In this document: positions 1-9,321 of the stretch, piece by piece
Layout: each line of letters opens with the position of its first letter
Numbering within the stretch: the stretch's first letter is position 1
DNA from: Bacillota bacterium
Lineage (GTDB): Bacteria; Bacillota; Clostridia; Acetivibrionales; JAEXSP01
Length of the DNA: 64,000 nt
Direction of reading: 5' to 3'
Assembly (NCBI GenBank): GCA_023453795.1
Contig: JAEXSP010000017.1
Span: forward strand, 51,266-115,265
The notes under the pieces: generated by a model
What the model was told of the DNA's origin: nothing
The model's input: the letters and a program-made list of their open reading frames with translations, nothing else
Database searches by the model: none
Position numbers and translations under genes: made by a program

Positions 1-1378
1 ATTCATAAGCATTGGCAATCTTTGAGGCTGATACTATTTCCTCATATGTTGCTTCGGGCTTTCCATATGAAATGTTTTCAAGTACTGATACCGGGTAAAG
101 AAAATTGTCCTGAGTGACAAGAGAAATTTCTGATCTCAGCTTGGATATACTTATATCATCCAGTTCTTTTCCCAAAACCTCTACTGTACCTGACTCAGGA
201 GATTGAATGCCGCAAATGAGCTTAAGCAGTGTGCTTTTACCACACCCACTAAGTCCTACTATTGCGGCCTTTTTGCCTTTTTCTATAGAAAAGCTCAGGC
301 CCTGAAGCACTTTTTCTTCTTCTTTGTATCCAAAGGTTACATTTTTGAATTCAATTGCTGTTGAGCTTTCGGCAGTGTCTATACCTGTTCCGACTTCACA
401 TTCAGTTTCCCAATCATAAACTTCAGCGACTCTTTCCGAAGCCCCTGCAGTGCTTTTTAGCTTACTTATTTTATCCGTCAGGAATGCAAGCGGCCAATAA
501 ATATATCCTATCAAATAAATAAATGCCATCAGATCGCCTGTTGAAATGCTTTTATTAATGACGAGGTAGCTTCCGTATGTAACACAAAGTACCAGAGGCA
601 TCGTCCTTAGGGTTACATGCAAAGGCGAAGTATATGAGTTGATTCTTGTTTCCTTGATTGCGAATTTGAGGGAGGTTTTCATTTCAGCTTCATACATTTT
701 GGAAACATCATCCTCCAGATTGAAGGATTTTACCATTTGAATGCCATTAACGGCATCCTGGACGATAATGTTTGCTTTTCCTATTGCTTCATGGTTTAGA
801 CGGGAATACCTCTTAATATAGTTTGCTATGAAATTGACAAGAAAAAGCGCGAGAGGTGTTAGCATGATGCTGAAAAGGAGAAGATTCCAGCTTATCGTCA
901 TCAAATATGCCGCTACTGCCGCTAATTGCAAGATGTCAGTAAAAAGATTTAAAAGATCCTGTCCAAAAAAATCCTGAACTGAAGAAGAGTCATTGGTGAA
1001 TCTTGAAAGTAAATCGCCGGAGTGCCTTGTTTCCAAAAAGCTAATAGGAAGCTTCTGGAAGTGACGGTAAAGCGAGAGTCTGAAATCACGCATGGCATTT
1101 GAACTGAACAACCCATAAAGGTATTGAAGAAGATAGCTTGTACATACCCCAACAACGATTATGACCATCATAAAAAGAATATAGCGAATAATTCCACTGC
1201 TATTCTTTTTTAATGCAAAATTAACTATACCCTTAATCAGATATCCTTCAGAGATGCTTGTAAAAATATTTATAACGGATACCAATAGAAAAAGAAAAAC
1301 TAAAATTTTATAGGGTTTAAGAAAAACAATAAAACGTTTCAACAGGTTCTTGGTACTGTATGTTTTCATATCTTTCAT
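1..1378 (-). CDS. ABC exporter, membrane domain fused to ATPase (partial, C-terminus outside window)
   Basis: The reading frame stays open from the window edge. It encodes an ABC exporter half-transporter: a six-helix membrane domain, then an ATP-binding domain with the Walker A motif GLSGCGKST near 240-270 and a Q-loop (LVTQDNFLY) near 90-120. The signature motif, Walker B and C-terminus lie beyond position 1. An upstream in-frame ATG at 1411 has no ribosome site and would sit about ten bases from the predicted transcription start. The ATG at 1378 has GAGGT ten bases upstream and is preferred. Such proteins work as dimers exporting lipids, peptides or drugs; the substrate cannot be told from this part. 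It has its own promoter just downstream of the neighbouring ABC operon's terminator. Confidence 0.85.
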   Translation of the reverse strand, partial: MKDMKTYSTKNLLKRFIVFLKPYKILVFLFLLVSVINIFTSISEGYLIKGIVNFALKKNSSGIIRYILFMMVIIVVGVCTSYLLQYLYGLFSSNAMRDFRLSLYRHFQKLPISFLETRHSGDLLSRFTNDSSSVQDFFGQDLLNLFTDILQLAAVAAYLMTISWNLLLFSIMLTPLALFLVNFIANYIKRYSRLNHEAIGKANIIVQDAVNGIQMVKSFNLEDDVSKMYEAEMKTSLKFAIKETRINSYTSPLHVTLRTMPLVLCVTYGSYLVINKSISTGDLMAFIYLIGYIYWPLAFLTDKISKLKSTAGASERVAEVYDWETECEVGTGIDTAESSTAIEFKNVTFGYKEEEKVLQGLSFSIEKGKKAAIVGLSGCGKSTLLKLICGIQSPESGTVEVLGKELDDISISKLRSEISLVTQDNFLYPVSVLENISYGKPEATYEEIVSASKIANAYE

Positions 1379-1428
1379 AGACTCAGTAACCTCATTGATG
1401 TTGTTTGGCATTTTGTATATTAAGTATG

Positions 1429-1457
1429 ATGTTATATAATATGGGAGCGGTTGTCAA
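1429..1457 (-). promoter_or_regulatory. SigA-type promoter of the ABC exporter gene
   Basis: On the minus strand TTGACA (1452-1457) and TAACAT (1429-1434) are separated by exactly 17 bases. The expected start of transcription near 1422 supports the ATG at 1378 over the one at 1411. Confidence 0.6.
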
Positions 1458-1467
1458 GAAATGTTAA

Positions 1468-1497
1468 AGACCTTGCTCTTAAGGTTAAGCAAGGTCT
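1468..1497 (-). terminator. Hairpin terminator of the three-gene ABC operon
   Basis: A perfect 10-bp stem (AGACCTTGCT / AGCAAGGTCT) with a 10-base loop lies just after the stop of the permease gene. On the minus strand it is followed by TTT and a T-rich stretch. It separates the operon from the next gene's promoter. Confidence 0.65.
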
Positions 1498-1512
1498 CAG
1501 GTCCGTTAAAAT

Positions 1513-2862
1513 TTATTCCGATCTCATAGCCTCCAGAGAGCTGAGTCTCATTGCACGTATTGCCGGATATAGGCCTGCCATTAACCCTATCATTGTAGCA
1601 AACAGGATTGAGGAAGCTGAAAGCCAGACAGGTATTACCGATATGCTTCCCTGTCCGTCTGTTATGGGCAATATGCCTCCCATCTGTGATGGATCGGACT
1701 TAAGATGGTTGAGTATATAGGAAGCTGCGAAGCTCAGGCCCACACCCGCAAGACCGCCGAGGAAACCGATGAGGCCTGCTTCCCAAAGAAATATCTTTCT
1801 TATATCGGAAAGGAGGCATCCGATGACCTTCATTATTCCTATTTCACGGGTTCTTTCATAAATTGACATAATCATAGTGTTTGTTATGCCAAGTGCCGCT
1901 ACCAAAAAGGAAACGGCTCCGATGCCGCCAAGTACTGCCTGCATCGTCTTTGAAGTCTTCTGCATTGAACTGCGGATGCTTGCGAGACTGTATGCACCGA
2001 ACTTCATGTCTTTTATCTTTTTTTGAACTTCATCTACTTTATCTATATCTTTGACCTTTACCATTGCCCTTTGGTAACCGTCTGTATTGTAGGCAGTGCT
2101 GTTCTTTAGCTGTTTTGCATTGTCAGCCATCAAGGTCTTTAATTGATTGATGTCCATATATATGGAATAGTCTTTTTCATCTTTGGATTCTGCGAGTATG
2201 CCGACGCCTTTTGCCTTATACAACTTGGGAGGCTTGTTGCTGTCCGTACCTGCAGGCATTCCGGGTACTTTTTTTTCTCCATAGCTCATATCAAAGGTTA
2301 ATTGAATTTTATCCTTCAGAACATCAACAGAAGGAGGCCCCCCTCCTCCATACATTGCTTTAGGGTTATAGAACTGCTGAGGGACATAGAAGCCGAAAAT
2401 CATACCGTTGGTATCGCCTTCTTCCGGCAGCCTTCCGTTTGAGGTTATAAAATCCATTGCTTTCATTGCTTTCAAATCCATACCGATAATATTTCCGTAG
2501 CACATATATTTGCCTGAAATGACCTTTAGGCCTGTTTGAAATATTGGGGTAACAGCTTCAACCCCTTCAATTTCCGACATTGCCAAAATAGCCTTGTCAT
2601 CCAGCTTTGTTTGTGTAGCCTGGACAGAGCCGCCGTCTTTGGCATTATCAGGTACGTAGTAGGGGTCGACATTGATTATGTTGAGGCTTCCCAATGAGCT
2701 TACCTGTTTTTTAAAGCTTTCATCCATGCCAATGCCGAGGGACAGCATTACTACAATCGATGCCGTGCCTATGATTACCCCCATTATTGTAAGAAGGGTT
2801 CTTACCTTTCTTCTCCAAAGGTTTTTTAAAGCGAGGATAACTATATCAAAGAATCTCATCAA
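1513..2862 (-). CDS. MacB/FtsX-type ABC transporter permease
   Basis: A 449-residue permease with the layout of the MacB/FtsX family: one N-terminal membrane helix (about 20-45), a large extracytoplasmic domain (about 50-310), then three membrane helices in the C-terminal third. The segment around residues 325-355 with TREIGIMKVIG is the family's conserved cytoplasmic loop. The start is TTG 2862 or the adjacent ATG 2859; both follow GGAG and lie inside the end of the upstream gene, so translation is probably coupled. It is the last gene of a minus-strand operon with an ATPase and a CARDB-like surface protein. These permeases transmit mechanical force across the membrane rather than forming a channel; the substrate is unknown. 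Confidence 0.88.
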   Translation of the reverse strand: MMRFFDIVILALKNLWRRKVRTLLTIMGVIIGTASIVVMLSLGIGMDESFKKQVSSLGSLNIINVDPYYVPDNAKDGGSVQATQTKLDDKAILAMSEIEGVEAVTPIFQTGLKVISGKYMCYGNIIGMDLKAMKAMDFITSNGRLPEEGDTNGMIFGFYVPQQFYNPKAMYGGGGPPSVDVLKDKIQLTFDMSYGEKKVPGMPAGTDSNKPPKLYKAKGVGILAESKDEKDYSIYMDINQLKTLMADNAKQLKNSTAYNTDGYQRAMVKVKDIDKVDEVQKKIKDMKFGAYSLASIRSSMQKTSKTMQAVLGGIGAVSFLVAALGITNTMIMSIYERTREIGIMKVIGCLLSDIRKIFLWEAGLIGFLGGLAGVGLSFAASYILNHLKSDPSQMGGILPITDGQGSISVIPVWLSASSILFATMIGLMAGLYPAIRAMRLSSLEAMRSE

Positions 2863-5260
2863 GCATCATCTCCAATTTTCTTTTTTTTCTTTTGCGGAGA
2901 ATTACTATAACGACGATAGCTGCAACCAGTCCTGCTCCGATGAGTATGACCTGCAGAAGGCTTAAAGGACCAAGGAATTTTTTCGAGTCCTTCTTTTGGT
3001 CTTCAGGGTTTAGCTGCTCCATTCCTTCCATTTTATCAGGCATTTGCATCTGGACTACATTAAGGGTAAAATCCTTCTTTACAACGGTCTGCTTTCCGGA
3101 AGCGTCTTCATATGTAAAAACAATGCTTCCCTTTGCCTGACCAGGTGCTTTGGGTGTTACGGCCCCATCGAATGAATCGCTCTTGCCTGCTTCAAAATTC
3201 CCGACATAGTAACTTGGTTTTTGTCCGTCGAAATCTCCTTCGACCTTAACCATAAGGTTGTAGAGGGTTGTCTTGCCCATATTGTAGAACTGGAGATTCA
3301 AGGGAGCCTGCTGTCCGGCATAAGCTTCGGGTGAAGTATTAAGATCCCCTATAACAAACCGCAGGTCCTGACCGATCGGAATGCTTATGGTTTCCTTACT
3401 TGTATACTGCACCCCGTTCTTATCCTCGTATTCAAAATTGATGGACAAGGGGTAAGCCTTCGGTGCGGCATCAGGCTTTGCACTCAGCTTTATGCTCTTT
3501 TCCATGCTTTGCTTCGGGTCAAGGTAATCGATATAGAAGGAATTGCTTCCGAATATCGAAAAGGTTCCGTCATCTGATATAAAAGTGATTTTCAGGTTGC
3601 GGATCGGGATATCCCTGCTGGTATTCATGAAAGATAAAAGGACATCAAAGGTCTCACCCGCATTTTTAATTGAGCCGCCGAAATTATAGCTGTTAATTAT
3701 TAATCTCGGTACTGTTTTTACTGCTTCCTTTTTTTCCGGAGACTGGATATAAACACCTGCATATCCGGATATAGAATTACGTATTGTTTTTCCTTCATGA
3801 ACCGAATCATATTCAAGCGTTATTCCGATAGGATAATTCTTGGAGGCTGCATCCGATACGGAGCTTAAATCGAATTCCAAATTCTTTTCCGTCTTGCCCT
3901 CCATGGAATTAATAACGATCGTGTTTAAGGATTTTGGAATAATCTCTTTGTCACAGGATAATAAAACCTTGATGTTTTTTGCCGAGGCTTTGCTCAGGTT
4001 GGATATTTTGACTCCAATCTTGAATTTAGAGCCTGCCGGTATGATGTCAGTCGGTGCTTCAATAGGCTCCATTGTCAACAGAGCTTCATCCTGTAAAGGC
4101 TTTTCAACACGCAGGTAGAATTGGTTGTCCTCCGAATATGTTTTACCGTCGGAAGATGAATAATCCAACCTGACAGATAGAGGATACCTGCCTGTACTGA
4201 TGTTATCTGAGGCTTCGAGGGTATATTTTGCCGAAACCGTTTCAGAACCTTTCAGGTCTTTAAGGTGTTGTACATCGGTTGTGTGTGAAAGAGTAAATGT
4301 ATTGTTGTCCAGACCTTTGATTGTTGTCTTTACATCACAGGCCTTCATTGTCCCTGTATTCTTGAGCACGATGGTAGCTGCTACAGTACTTCCGGGGACT
4401 ACAGGCTGCGATGAAATAATTACACGGCTTACTACGACCCGAGGGGCGGTATTGTTATTGACTATTTTCACAAAAATAGTGTCTGAGCCTGTCATTTCAT
4501 CGTTATAACTGTTAGTGTAAGAAAAATTGAATTTGAGATTATAATCTCCGCTCACAGCTGTTTCGGATACAAGCAGATCAAAGGATACGGATTTTGTCTC
4601 ATTAGAGCCTATTTGGTCGATCGTCTTCTGGAAGTTCATCTTGCCTGCGTTGAAAGGAAATCTGGAGAGATCTGAAGCATCCAGTGATACTTTGACATTT
4701 TTGGCGGCATATGAACTGCTGTTATTAACCGGAACAGTGATAGTCATTTTTTCGCCTGCTGTTCCCTGGGGAGTATCATTATCGCCGACTATGTTCAAAA
4801 CCGGCTTGTATTTGGTGGTGTCGACAGGAGCAGGCTTTGTTGCATCTTCGGGGTTGGCTTCTTTAACATAAAGACTGAGTGCAACAGTTTTCGAGCCCCC
4901 GTTAGTGTATTTCAAAGTAAAATTTAACTCTTTGCCTGTACCCTTGTATTTTAGTACCAGTACTTTGTTTGCAGGATTTATGGCGGTGTTGTCGAGGTAA
5001 ACGCCATCCGAAGGATAGAAGGAGGAGTCCTGATCAAGTATAATACCATCGATGCCGGTTACTGAAGGAATAGTATCAAAGGCTAAATTGATTTTAAACT
5101 CCTGATCTTTTGAAATACTCGAAATAGGATTGTTCTGTCTATCTGTTACATAATAGCTTTTTACAGAAATATCTCCGGTTGCCGCTGAAACATTACCCAT
5201 AGCGAACACCTGCGGCACCACAAAAATAAAAATCATTATAATTCCTAAAAGCTTACGCAT
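2846..5260 (-). CDS. CARDB-like multidomain surface protein of an ABC system (COG1361-like)
   Basis: An 804-residue exported protein with a cleavable-type signal peptide (residues 1-27, ending AMGNVSAA), several tandem immunoglobulin-like CARDB/NPCBM-type repeats (recognisable by phrases such as VPVNNSSSYAAKNVKVSLD and VVLKNTGTMKACDVKT), a C-terminal membrane helix (about 765-790) and a short KRKKRK-rich tail. It would therefore be anchored in the membrane with the repeats outside. It overlaps the ATPase gene upstream by eight bases and the permease gene downstream, so the three are one translationally coupled operon. In MacB-type systems this position is usually taken by a periplasmic adaptor (MacA). 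Here the Ig-repeat protein may play the extracellular partner; that role is inferred. Confidence 0.8.
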   Translation of the reverse strand: MRKLLGIIMIFIFVVPQVFAMGNVSAATGDISVKSYYVTDRQNNPISSISKDQEFKINLAFDTIPSVTGIDGIILDQDSSFYPSDGVYLDNTAINPANKVLVLKYKGTGKELNFTLKYTNGGSKTVALSLYVKEANPEDATKPAPVDTTKYKPVLNIVGDNDTPQGTAGEKMTITVPVNNSSSYAAKNVKVSLDASDLSRFPFNAGKMNFQKTIDQIGSNETKSVSFDLLVSETAVSGDYNLKFNFSYTNSYNDEMTGSDTIFVKIVNNNTAPRVVVSRVIISSQPVVPGSTVAATIVLKNTGTMKACDVKTTIKGLDNNTFTLSHTTDVQHLKDLKGSETVSAKYTLEASDNISTGRYPLSVRLDYSSSDGKTYSEDNQFYLRVEKPLQDEALLTMEPIEAPTDIIPAGSKFKIGVKISNLSKASAKNIKVLLSCDKEIIPKSLNTIVINSMEGKTEKNLEFDLSSVSDAASKNYPIGITLEYDSVHEGKTIRNSISGYAGVYIQSPEKKEAVKTVPRLIINSYNFGGSIKNAGETFDVLLSFMNTSRDIPIRNLKITFISDDGTFSIFGSNSFYIDYLDPKQSMEKSIKLSAKPDAAPKAYPLSINFEYEDKNGVQYTSKETISIPIGQDLRFVIGDLNTSPEAYAGQQAPLNLQFYNMGKTTLYNLMVKVEGDFDGQKPSYYVGNFEAGKSDSFDGAVTPKAPGQAKGSIVFTYEDASGKQTVVKKDFTLNVVQMQMPDKMEGMEQLNPEDQKKDSKKFLGPLSLLQVILIGAGLVAAIVVIVILRKRKKRKLEMMLDEIL

Positions 5261-5966
5261 TTACAATACCCCCAAACTTTTCATTAGTCTCTATGCTTTC
5301 GATTTTTCCGTCTATTATATGTATTATCCTATCTGCATACCTCGATATCTCAATATCATGAGTAACAATTACAAGTGTCTGTTTGTTCTTCCTTGCCATT
5401 TCAGTTATAAGGGTCATAACCTCCTTTGTGGTTTTGGAATCCAAATTTCCGGTGGGTTCATCTGCGAAAACTATGGCGGGCTTGCTGATAAAAGCTCTCG
5501 CTATTCCCACCCTCTGCTGCTGACCGCCGCTCATTTGCGAAGGCTTGTGTCTTAAATGCTTCCCAAGTCCGACGGCAGCTAAGAGAGCTTTTGCCCTTTT
5601 ATCCCTGAAACCTTTTGGAATACCCCTGAAGGTAAGAGGCAGGGATACATTTTCAAGAGCGGTCATTGCCTGCATCAGATTATATGATTGGAATACAAAA
5701 CCTACGAACTTCTGCCTGAACCTTGTAAGCTTCTTTTCACTAAGATTTTCGATATTTACTCCCATTATTCTGATCTGCCCTCTGCTGGGTTTTTCTAGCC
5801 CGGCCATTAAGTTTAAAAGCGTGGACTTGCCTGAGCCGGATGTACCCAGAAAACAGCAGAATTCACCTCTAGGGATTGAGAGGTCTATGTTTTGCAATGC
5901 TATAACTCTTTCGTTTCCAATCCGATAGACCTTGCTAACATTCTTTATTTCTATTGCAGTCTCCAA
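5253..5966 (-). CDS. ABC transporter ATP-binding protein (MacB/LolD family)
   Basis: A 237-residue ATPase with Walker A GTSGSGKST, signature SGGQQQRVGIARA, Walker B IVFADEPTGNLD and the H-loop VTHD. GNLD after Walker B is typical of the LolD/MacB/FtsE group. The start is TTG at 5966, preceded by AGGGGG with about seven bases of spacing; the frame continues upstream to 6149, but that extension has no ribosome site and no family similarity. It is the first gene of the operon with the CARDB protein and permease and would energise that permease from the cytoplasmic side. Confidence 0.9.
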   Translation of the reverse strand: METAIEIKNVSKVYRIGNERVIALQNIDLSIPRGEFCCFLGTSGSGKSTLLNLMAGLEKPSRGQIRIMGVNIENLSEKKLTRFRQKFVGFVFQSYNLMQAMTALENVSLPLTFRGIPKGFRDKRAKALLAAVGLGKHLRHKPSQMSGGQQQRVGIARAFISKPAIVFADEPTGNLDSKTTKEVMTLITEMARKNKQTLVIVTHDIEISRYADRIIHIIDGKIESIETNEKFGGIVNA

Positions 5967-6284
5967 ACGGATACCCCCTAATGATGTTAATGGCAAATAA
6001 TAAACCACATTATTAATTTTACCGATTACCTGATTAAAAAAGGTTACAACTTTATTAAGAATTATTAAAGGAAGGCAGTAATTATAACAGTTTATAACAA
6101 AGATTACCTGAAATATATTTGACCTGATTTTAGATTGTATACAAAACACATATTAAGGTGTTTGGAAGGGCCATAAAATGGGTTTTGATTGAATTTTTAA
6201 ATTAAACATGTGCAAAAAAAGCTATAAAATAAAGTAAGCAAATGTTAAACTAATCTGATGAGTAAATTTATATATACGGTTTTA
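5967..6284. other. AT-rich divergent intergenic region
   Basis: About 320 bases between the minus-strand ABC operon and the promoter of the plus-strand hydrogenase operon. No supported gene. It presumably holds the ABC operon promoter, but no convincing -35/-10 pair was picked out. Confidence 0.5.
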
Positions 6285-6313
6285 TTGACTTATTACCTGG
6301 TTCTAACTATAAT
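6285..6313 (+). promoter_or_regulatory. SigA-type promoter of the ech hydrogenase operon
   Basis: TTGACT (6285-6290) and TATAAT (6308-6313) are separated by 17 bases. Transcription should begin near 6320, giving a leader of about 145 bases before echA. Confidence 0.75.
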
Positions 6314-6315
6314 TG

Positions 6316-6380
6316 ATTAGGGTATTTCCCGAATTATAATAAATTTTTGAACAAAGGCGTTCAAAGAACGGTTTTTTTTT
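6316..6380 (+). promoter_or_regulatory. Putative ANTAR-responsive antitermination leader with terminator
   Basis: The hairpin 6347-6364 has the perfect stem TTGAAC/GTTCAA and the hexaloop AAAGGC, with A at loop position 1 and G at position 4. Those are the bases that define ANTAR-protein targets (nasF and eut leader studies). Its 3' arm (CGTTC, 6358-6362) is also the 5' arm of a second hairpin with GAACG (6366-6370), which is followed by nine T (6372-6380), an intrinsic terminator. The two folds exclude each other. A further hairpin at 6316-6334 lacks a hexaloop of this type. The same 15 bases occur in the glnA leader at 22508-22522. Confidence 0.6.
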
Positions 6381-6464
6381 GAGTTTTTCTGGAAAAATCT
6401 TCATATTAATTCCCTGCAAAGGGTCATTTATAAATAGCTTTATTATTTGAAAGGAGCAGATGCT

Positions 6465-8441
6465 GTGGAAAAGGTATTTTTGGCGATAGCCATTCTATTG
6501 CCTGCGTTCAGCGCTATACTTTGTTACATTATCAGAAAACCCGCAGTACGTACTGTGATTGTTGTATTTACAACATTGATCATGTTTGGTGTAGCCGGCG
6601 GATTCACAAATCTCCTGTTAGAGAACGGGGGTAAATTAACAATTGAATTTAGTGAGGGTGTGGAGTTAAGTATAGGGTGGATTATCAAGTTCCTTGATTT
6701 GGCCCTTCTCCTGTATATTCTGTATATAGGAATTAAACTTAAGAAATTCATCGTTATCGCCTTGACACTGATTCAAATGATTCCATTAGTATTGTTTGAA
6801 TTATTTGGTTCTATAAAGGAACCTGAGGCAGCGTTTGTTATAGATTACCTGTCCTTAATAATGATACTTCTGGTTTCGATCATAGGGCCGATCATTACTG
6901 TATTTGCACTCGGTTACATGAGGGATCATGAGCATCATCAGGGCTTAAGAAAGTCCAAACAGCCAAGATTTTTCATGATACTTTTTATTTTCCTTGGTGC
7001 AATGAATGCGCTTGTTATGACAAATAACCTTATGTGGATGTATTTCTTCTGGGAAGTAACCACACTCTGCTCGTTCCTTCTGATTTCACATGACGGTAAT
7101 ACGCAGGCTGTTAAAAACGCTGTTCGAGCATTGTGGATAAATTCGACCGGGGGAGTTGCCTTCCTGGGTGCTATAATGCTTATTTATAAAGAAGTGGGAT
7201 CTATTGGGGTGGATGAGATCGTTAGCTACTGTCAGAATTCGATAACAGGGGTTGTCGCAGTCGGCCCGGGATTGCTGCTCATAGGCTTGAGCTTACTTTG
7301 CTTCGCAGGGTTTACCAAATCGGCTCAATTCCCGTTCCAAAGCTGGCTTCTGGGGGCAATGGTTGCACCGACTCCGGTATCGGCTTTACTTCACTCAAGT
7401 ACAATGGTTAAAGCAGGTGTTTACCTTGTAGTCAGAATGGCTCCTGCTTTCAGCGGAACAATGCTTGCAAAAGTAGTTGCGGTTGTAGGTGGATTCACAT
7501 TTGTGGCCGGATCTGCAATTGCGATCAGCCAGAGCAACGGTAAAAGAGTTCTGGCATATTCTACGATTGCAAACCTTGGTTTGATTGTTTGTTGTGCAGG
7601 GATAGGTTCCAATATTGCGATAGGGGCGGCAATACTTCTTATGGTATTCCATGCCGTATCTAAAGGATTGCTCTTCCTTTGCGTCGGAACAATCGAACAT
7701 GGAATCGGAAGCCGTGACATCGAGGATATGCAGGGCCTCATGAAGAGGATGCCTTTTACGGCAGTAATAACTGTAATCGGTATGATATCAATGCTTCTCC
7801 CGCCATTCGGTGTTCTGATAACAAAATGGCTTGCAATAGAGGCTTCGGTGCATTCACCGGTGGTTCTTATATGTATAATACTCGGAAGTGCCTTTACAGT
7901 AGTTTTCTGGGCAAAGTGGATAGGAATAATTTTGACAATGTCCTACAAAAATAAATATAATATCGAAAAGCTTCCGTTCTCGGTCAAAGGCTCACTCTCC
8001 ATAATGCTTGTAGGTGTTCTGGCAGCGAGCATAGGTGTAGTACCCTTGTACAATACCTTTGTTAAACCGCAGATAGATGCTTTTGGAATAAGCGGAAATG
8101 TGAAAATGAAGGGTGATCTGCTTGGACTGTGGATGGACGGCAGTAAGAGCTTTGGCGGATTCGCATTCTTGCTTTTCTTTGCTGTAGTGTTTGTATTAAT
8201 GCTTCTGATTCCTATATTCTTAAAGGGAACAAAGCCTGAAAAGATTAAAAAGCCTTACTTGTGCGGAGAAAATAATGATGATATAAGAGGGATTGAATTT
8301 GTCAGTGTTTCGGATAAACTCAATAATGTAGTTGTTCACAACTATTATCTATCAGGTATTTTTGGCGAGGAAAAACTTACACTCTGGACAAATCTTGTTG
8401 CAGGGGCGATAATTCTAATAATGTTCGGGGTGGTGATATAA
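6465..8441 (+). CDS. echA: Ech-type hydrogenase membrane subunit A (NuoL-like proton channel)
   Basis: A 658-residue polytopic membrane protein of the complex I NuoL/MrpA-like antiporter family, with roughly fifteen hydrophobic helices and the conserved central segment around FAGFTKSAQFPFQSWL and PTPVSALLHSSTMVKAGVYL. The start is GTG 6465 with AGGAG eight bases upstream; an in-frame TTG at 6447 lies before this ribosome site and is rejected. It is the first gene of a six-subunit set in the order typical of clostridial Ech hydrogenases. It probably translocates ions across the membrane, driven by ferredoxin oxidation coupled to proton reduction. Confidence 0.9.
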   Translation: MEKVFLAIAILLPAFSAILCYIIRKPAVRTVIVVFTTLIMFGVAGGFTNLLLENGGKLTIEFSEGVELSIGWIIKFLDLALLLYILYIGIKLKKFIVIALTLIQMIPLVLFELFGSIKEPEAAFVIDYLSLIMILLVSIIGPIITVFALGYMRDHEHHQGLRKSKQPRFFMILFIFLGAMNALVMTNNLMWMYFFWEVTTLCSFLLISHDGNTQAVKNAVRALWINSTGGVAFLGAIMLIYKEVGSIGVDEIVSYCQNSITGVVAVGPGLLLIGLSLLCFAGFTKSAQFPFQSWLLGAMVAPTPVSALLHSSTMVKAGVYLVVRMAPAFSGTMLAKVVAVVGGFTFVAGSAIAISQSNGKRVLAYSTIANLGLIVCCAGIGSNIAIGAAILLMVFHAVSKGLLFLCVGTIEHGIGSRDIEDMQGLMKRMPFTAVITVIGMISMLLPPFGVLITKWLAIEASVHSPVVLICIILGSAFTVVFWAKWIGIILTMSYKNKYNIEKLPFSVKGSLSIMLVGVLAASIGVVPLYNTFVKPQIDAFGISGNVKMKGDLLGLWMDGSKSFGGFAFLLFFAVVFVLMLLIPIFLKGTKPEKIKKPYLCGENNDDIRGIEFVSVSDKLNNVVVHNYYLSGIFGEEKLTLWTNLVAGAIILIMFGVVI

Positions 8442-8442
8442 A

Positions 8443-9309
8443 ATGTTTGATTCAACTATTTTACAAAATATTCTGATTGCAGTAATCGCAATAGTTGTAG
8501 CGCCTATTTTGGGCGGGTTGATAAGCGGTATTGACAGGAAGATTTCTGCCAGACTGCAAAACAGGTATGGCCCTCCGATAACACAACCATTTTATGACTT
8601 TTTTAAGCTAATGGGTAAACAAAGGATCACTGTAAATCAGACGCAAATGGTATATGTCATTGGACATCTATTCTTCACGATTACAAGTATTGTTATGCTT
8701 GTTCTTAAGCAGGATCTGCTGATGCTTACTTTCGTTATGGCATTCTCGGCAATCTCGCTGATAATGGGTGCAATGAGCGTACGTTCGCCATACAGCAAAA
8801 TAGGGGCTCAGAGAGAAATAATCCAGATGATGGCTTATGAACCTGTACTGCTTCTTATGGTTGTCGGTGTATACCTCGCTACGAAGAGCTTCATGATTGA
8901 AAGCATATTCAGCCACAAACAACCTTTGCTGTACGATCTGCCGCTGGTATTTATAGCTTTCCTGTATATACTGACTATAAAGCTGAGAAAATCACCATTT
9001 GACTTCTCAACGTCACATCATGGCCACCAGGAATTGATAAAAGGTTTAACAACCGAATTTTCAGGGCCTCAGTTGGCTATAATAGAATTGACTCACTGGT
9101 ACGAGCTTGTTTTGCTCATGGGCTTCATAACCCTGTTCTTTGCAAAACCGTTATGGATCGGAATCTTAATAGCAATAGTATGCTATTTCCTTGAAATCGT
9201 TATAGACAACATATGTGCGAGGGTTACTTGGAGATGGATGCTGAAAGCGACATGGCTGGTAGGAATCGGAGCCGCAATGACCAATATTGTATGGCTCTAT
9301 CTGAAATAA
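8443..9309 (+). CDS. echB: Ech-type hydrogenase membrane subunit B (NuoH-like)
   Basis: A 288-residue membrane protein of the NuoH/HyfC family with about eight hydrophobic segments. Conserved features are the N-terminal region around RLQNRYGPP, the cytoplasmic loop around GAQREIIQMMAYEP, and SPFDFSTSHHGHQELIKG. In complex I-like enzymes this subunit holds the junction between the hydrophilic arm and the proton-pumping membrane arm. It begins one base after the echA stop. Confidence 0.92.
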   Translation: MFDSTILQNILIAVIAIVVAPILGGLISGIDRKISARLQNRYGPPITQPFYDFFKLMGKQRITVNQTQMVYVIGHLFFTITSIVMLVLKQDLLMLTFVMAFSAISLIMGAMSVRSPYSKIGAQREIIQMMAYEPVLLLMVVGVYLATKSFMIESIFSHKQPLLYDLPLVFIAFLYILTIKLRKSPFDFSTSHHGHQELIKGLTTEFSGPQLAIIELTHWYELVLLMGFITLFFAKPLWIGILIAIVCYFLEIVIDNICARVTWRWMLKATWLVGIGAAMTNIVWLYLK

Positions 9310-9321
9310 GGAGTGTGGACG

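Noticed and set aside
5967..6149. N-terminal extension of the ABC ATPase to an ATG at 6149
   Set aside because: No ribosome site and no family similarity; TTG 5966 after AGGGGG gives the normal ATPase length.
6316..6334. First hexaloop hairpin of an ANTAR target in the ech leader
   Set aside because: The stem is real (GGG/CCC plus flanks), but the loop is five bases and lacks the A1/G4 pattern.
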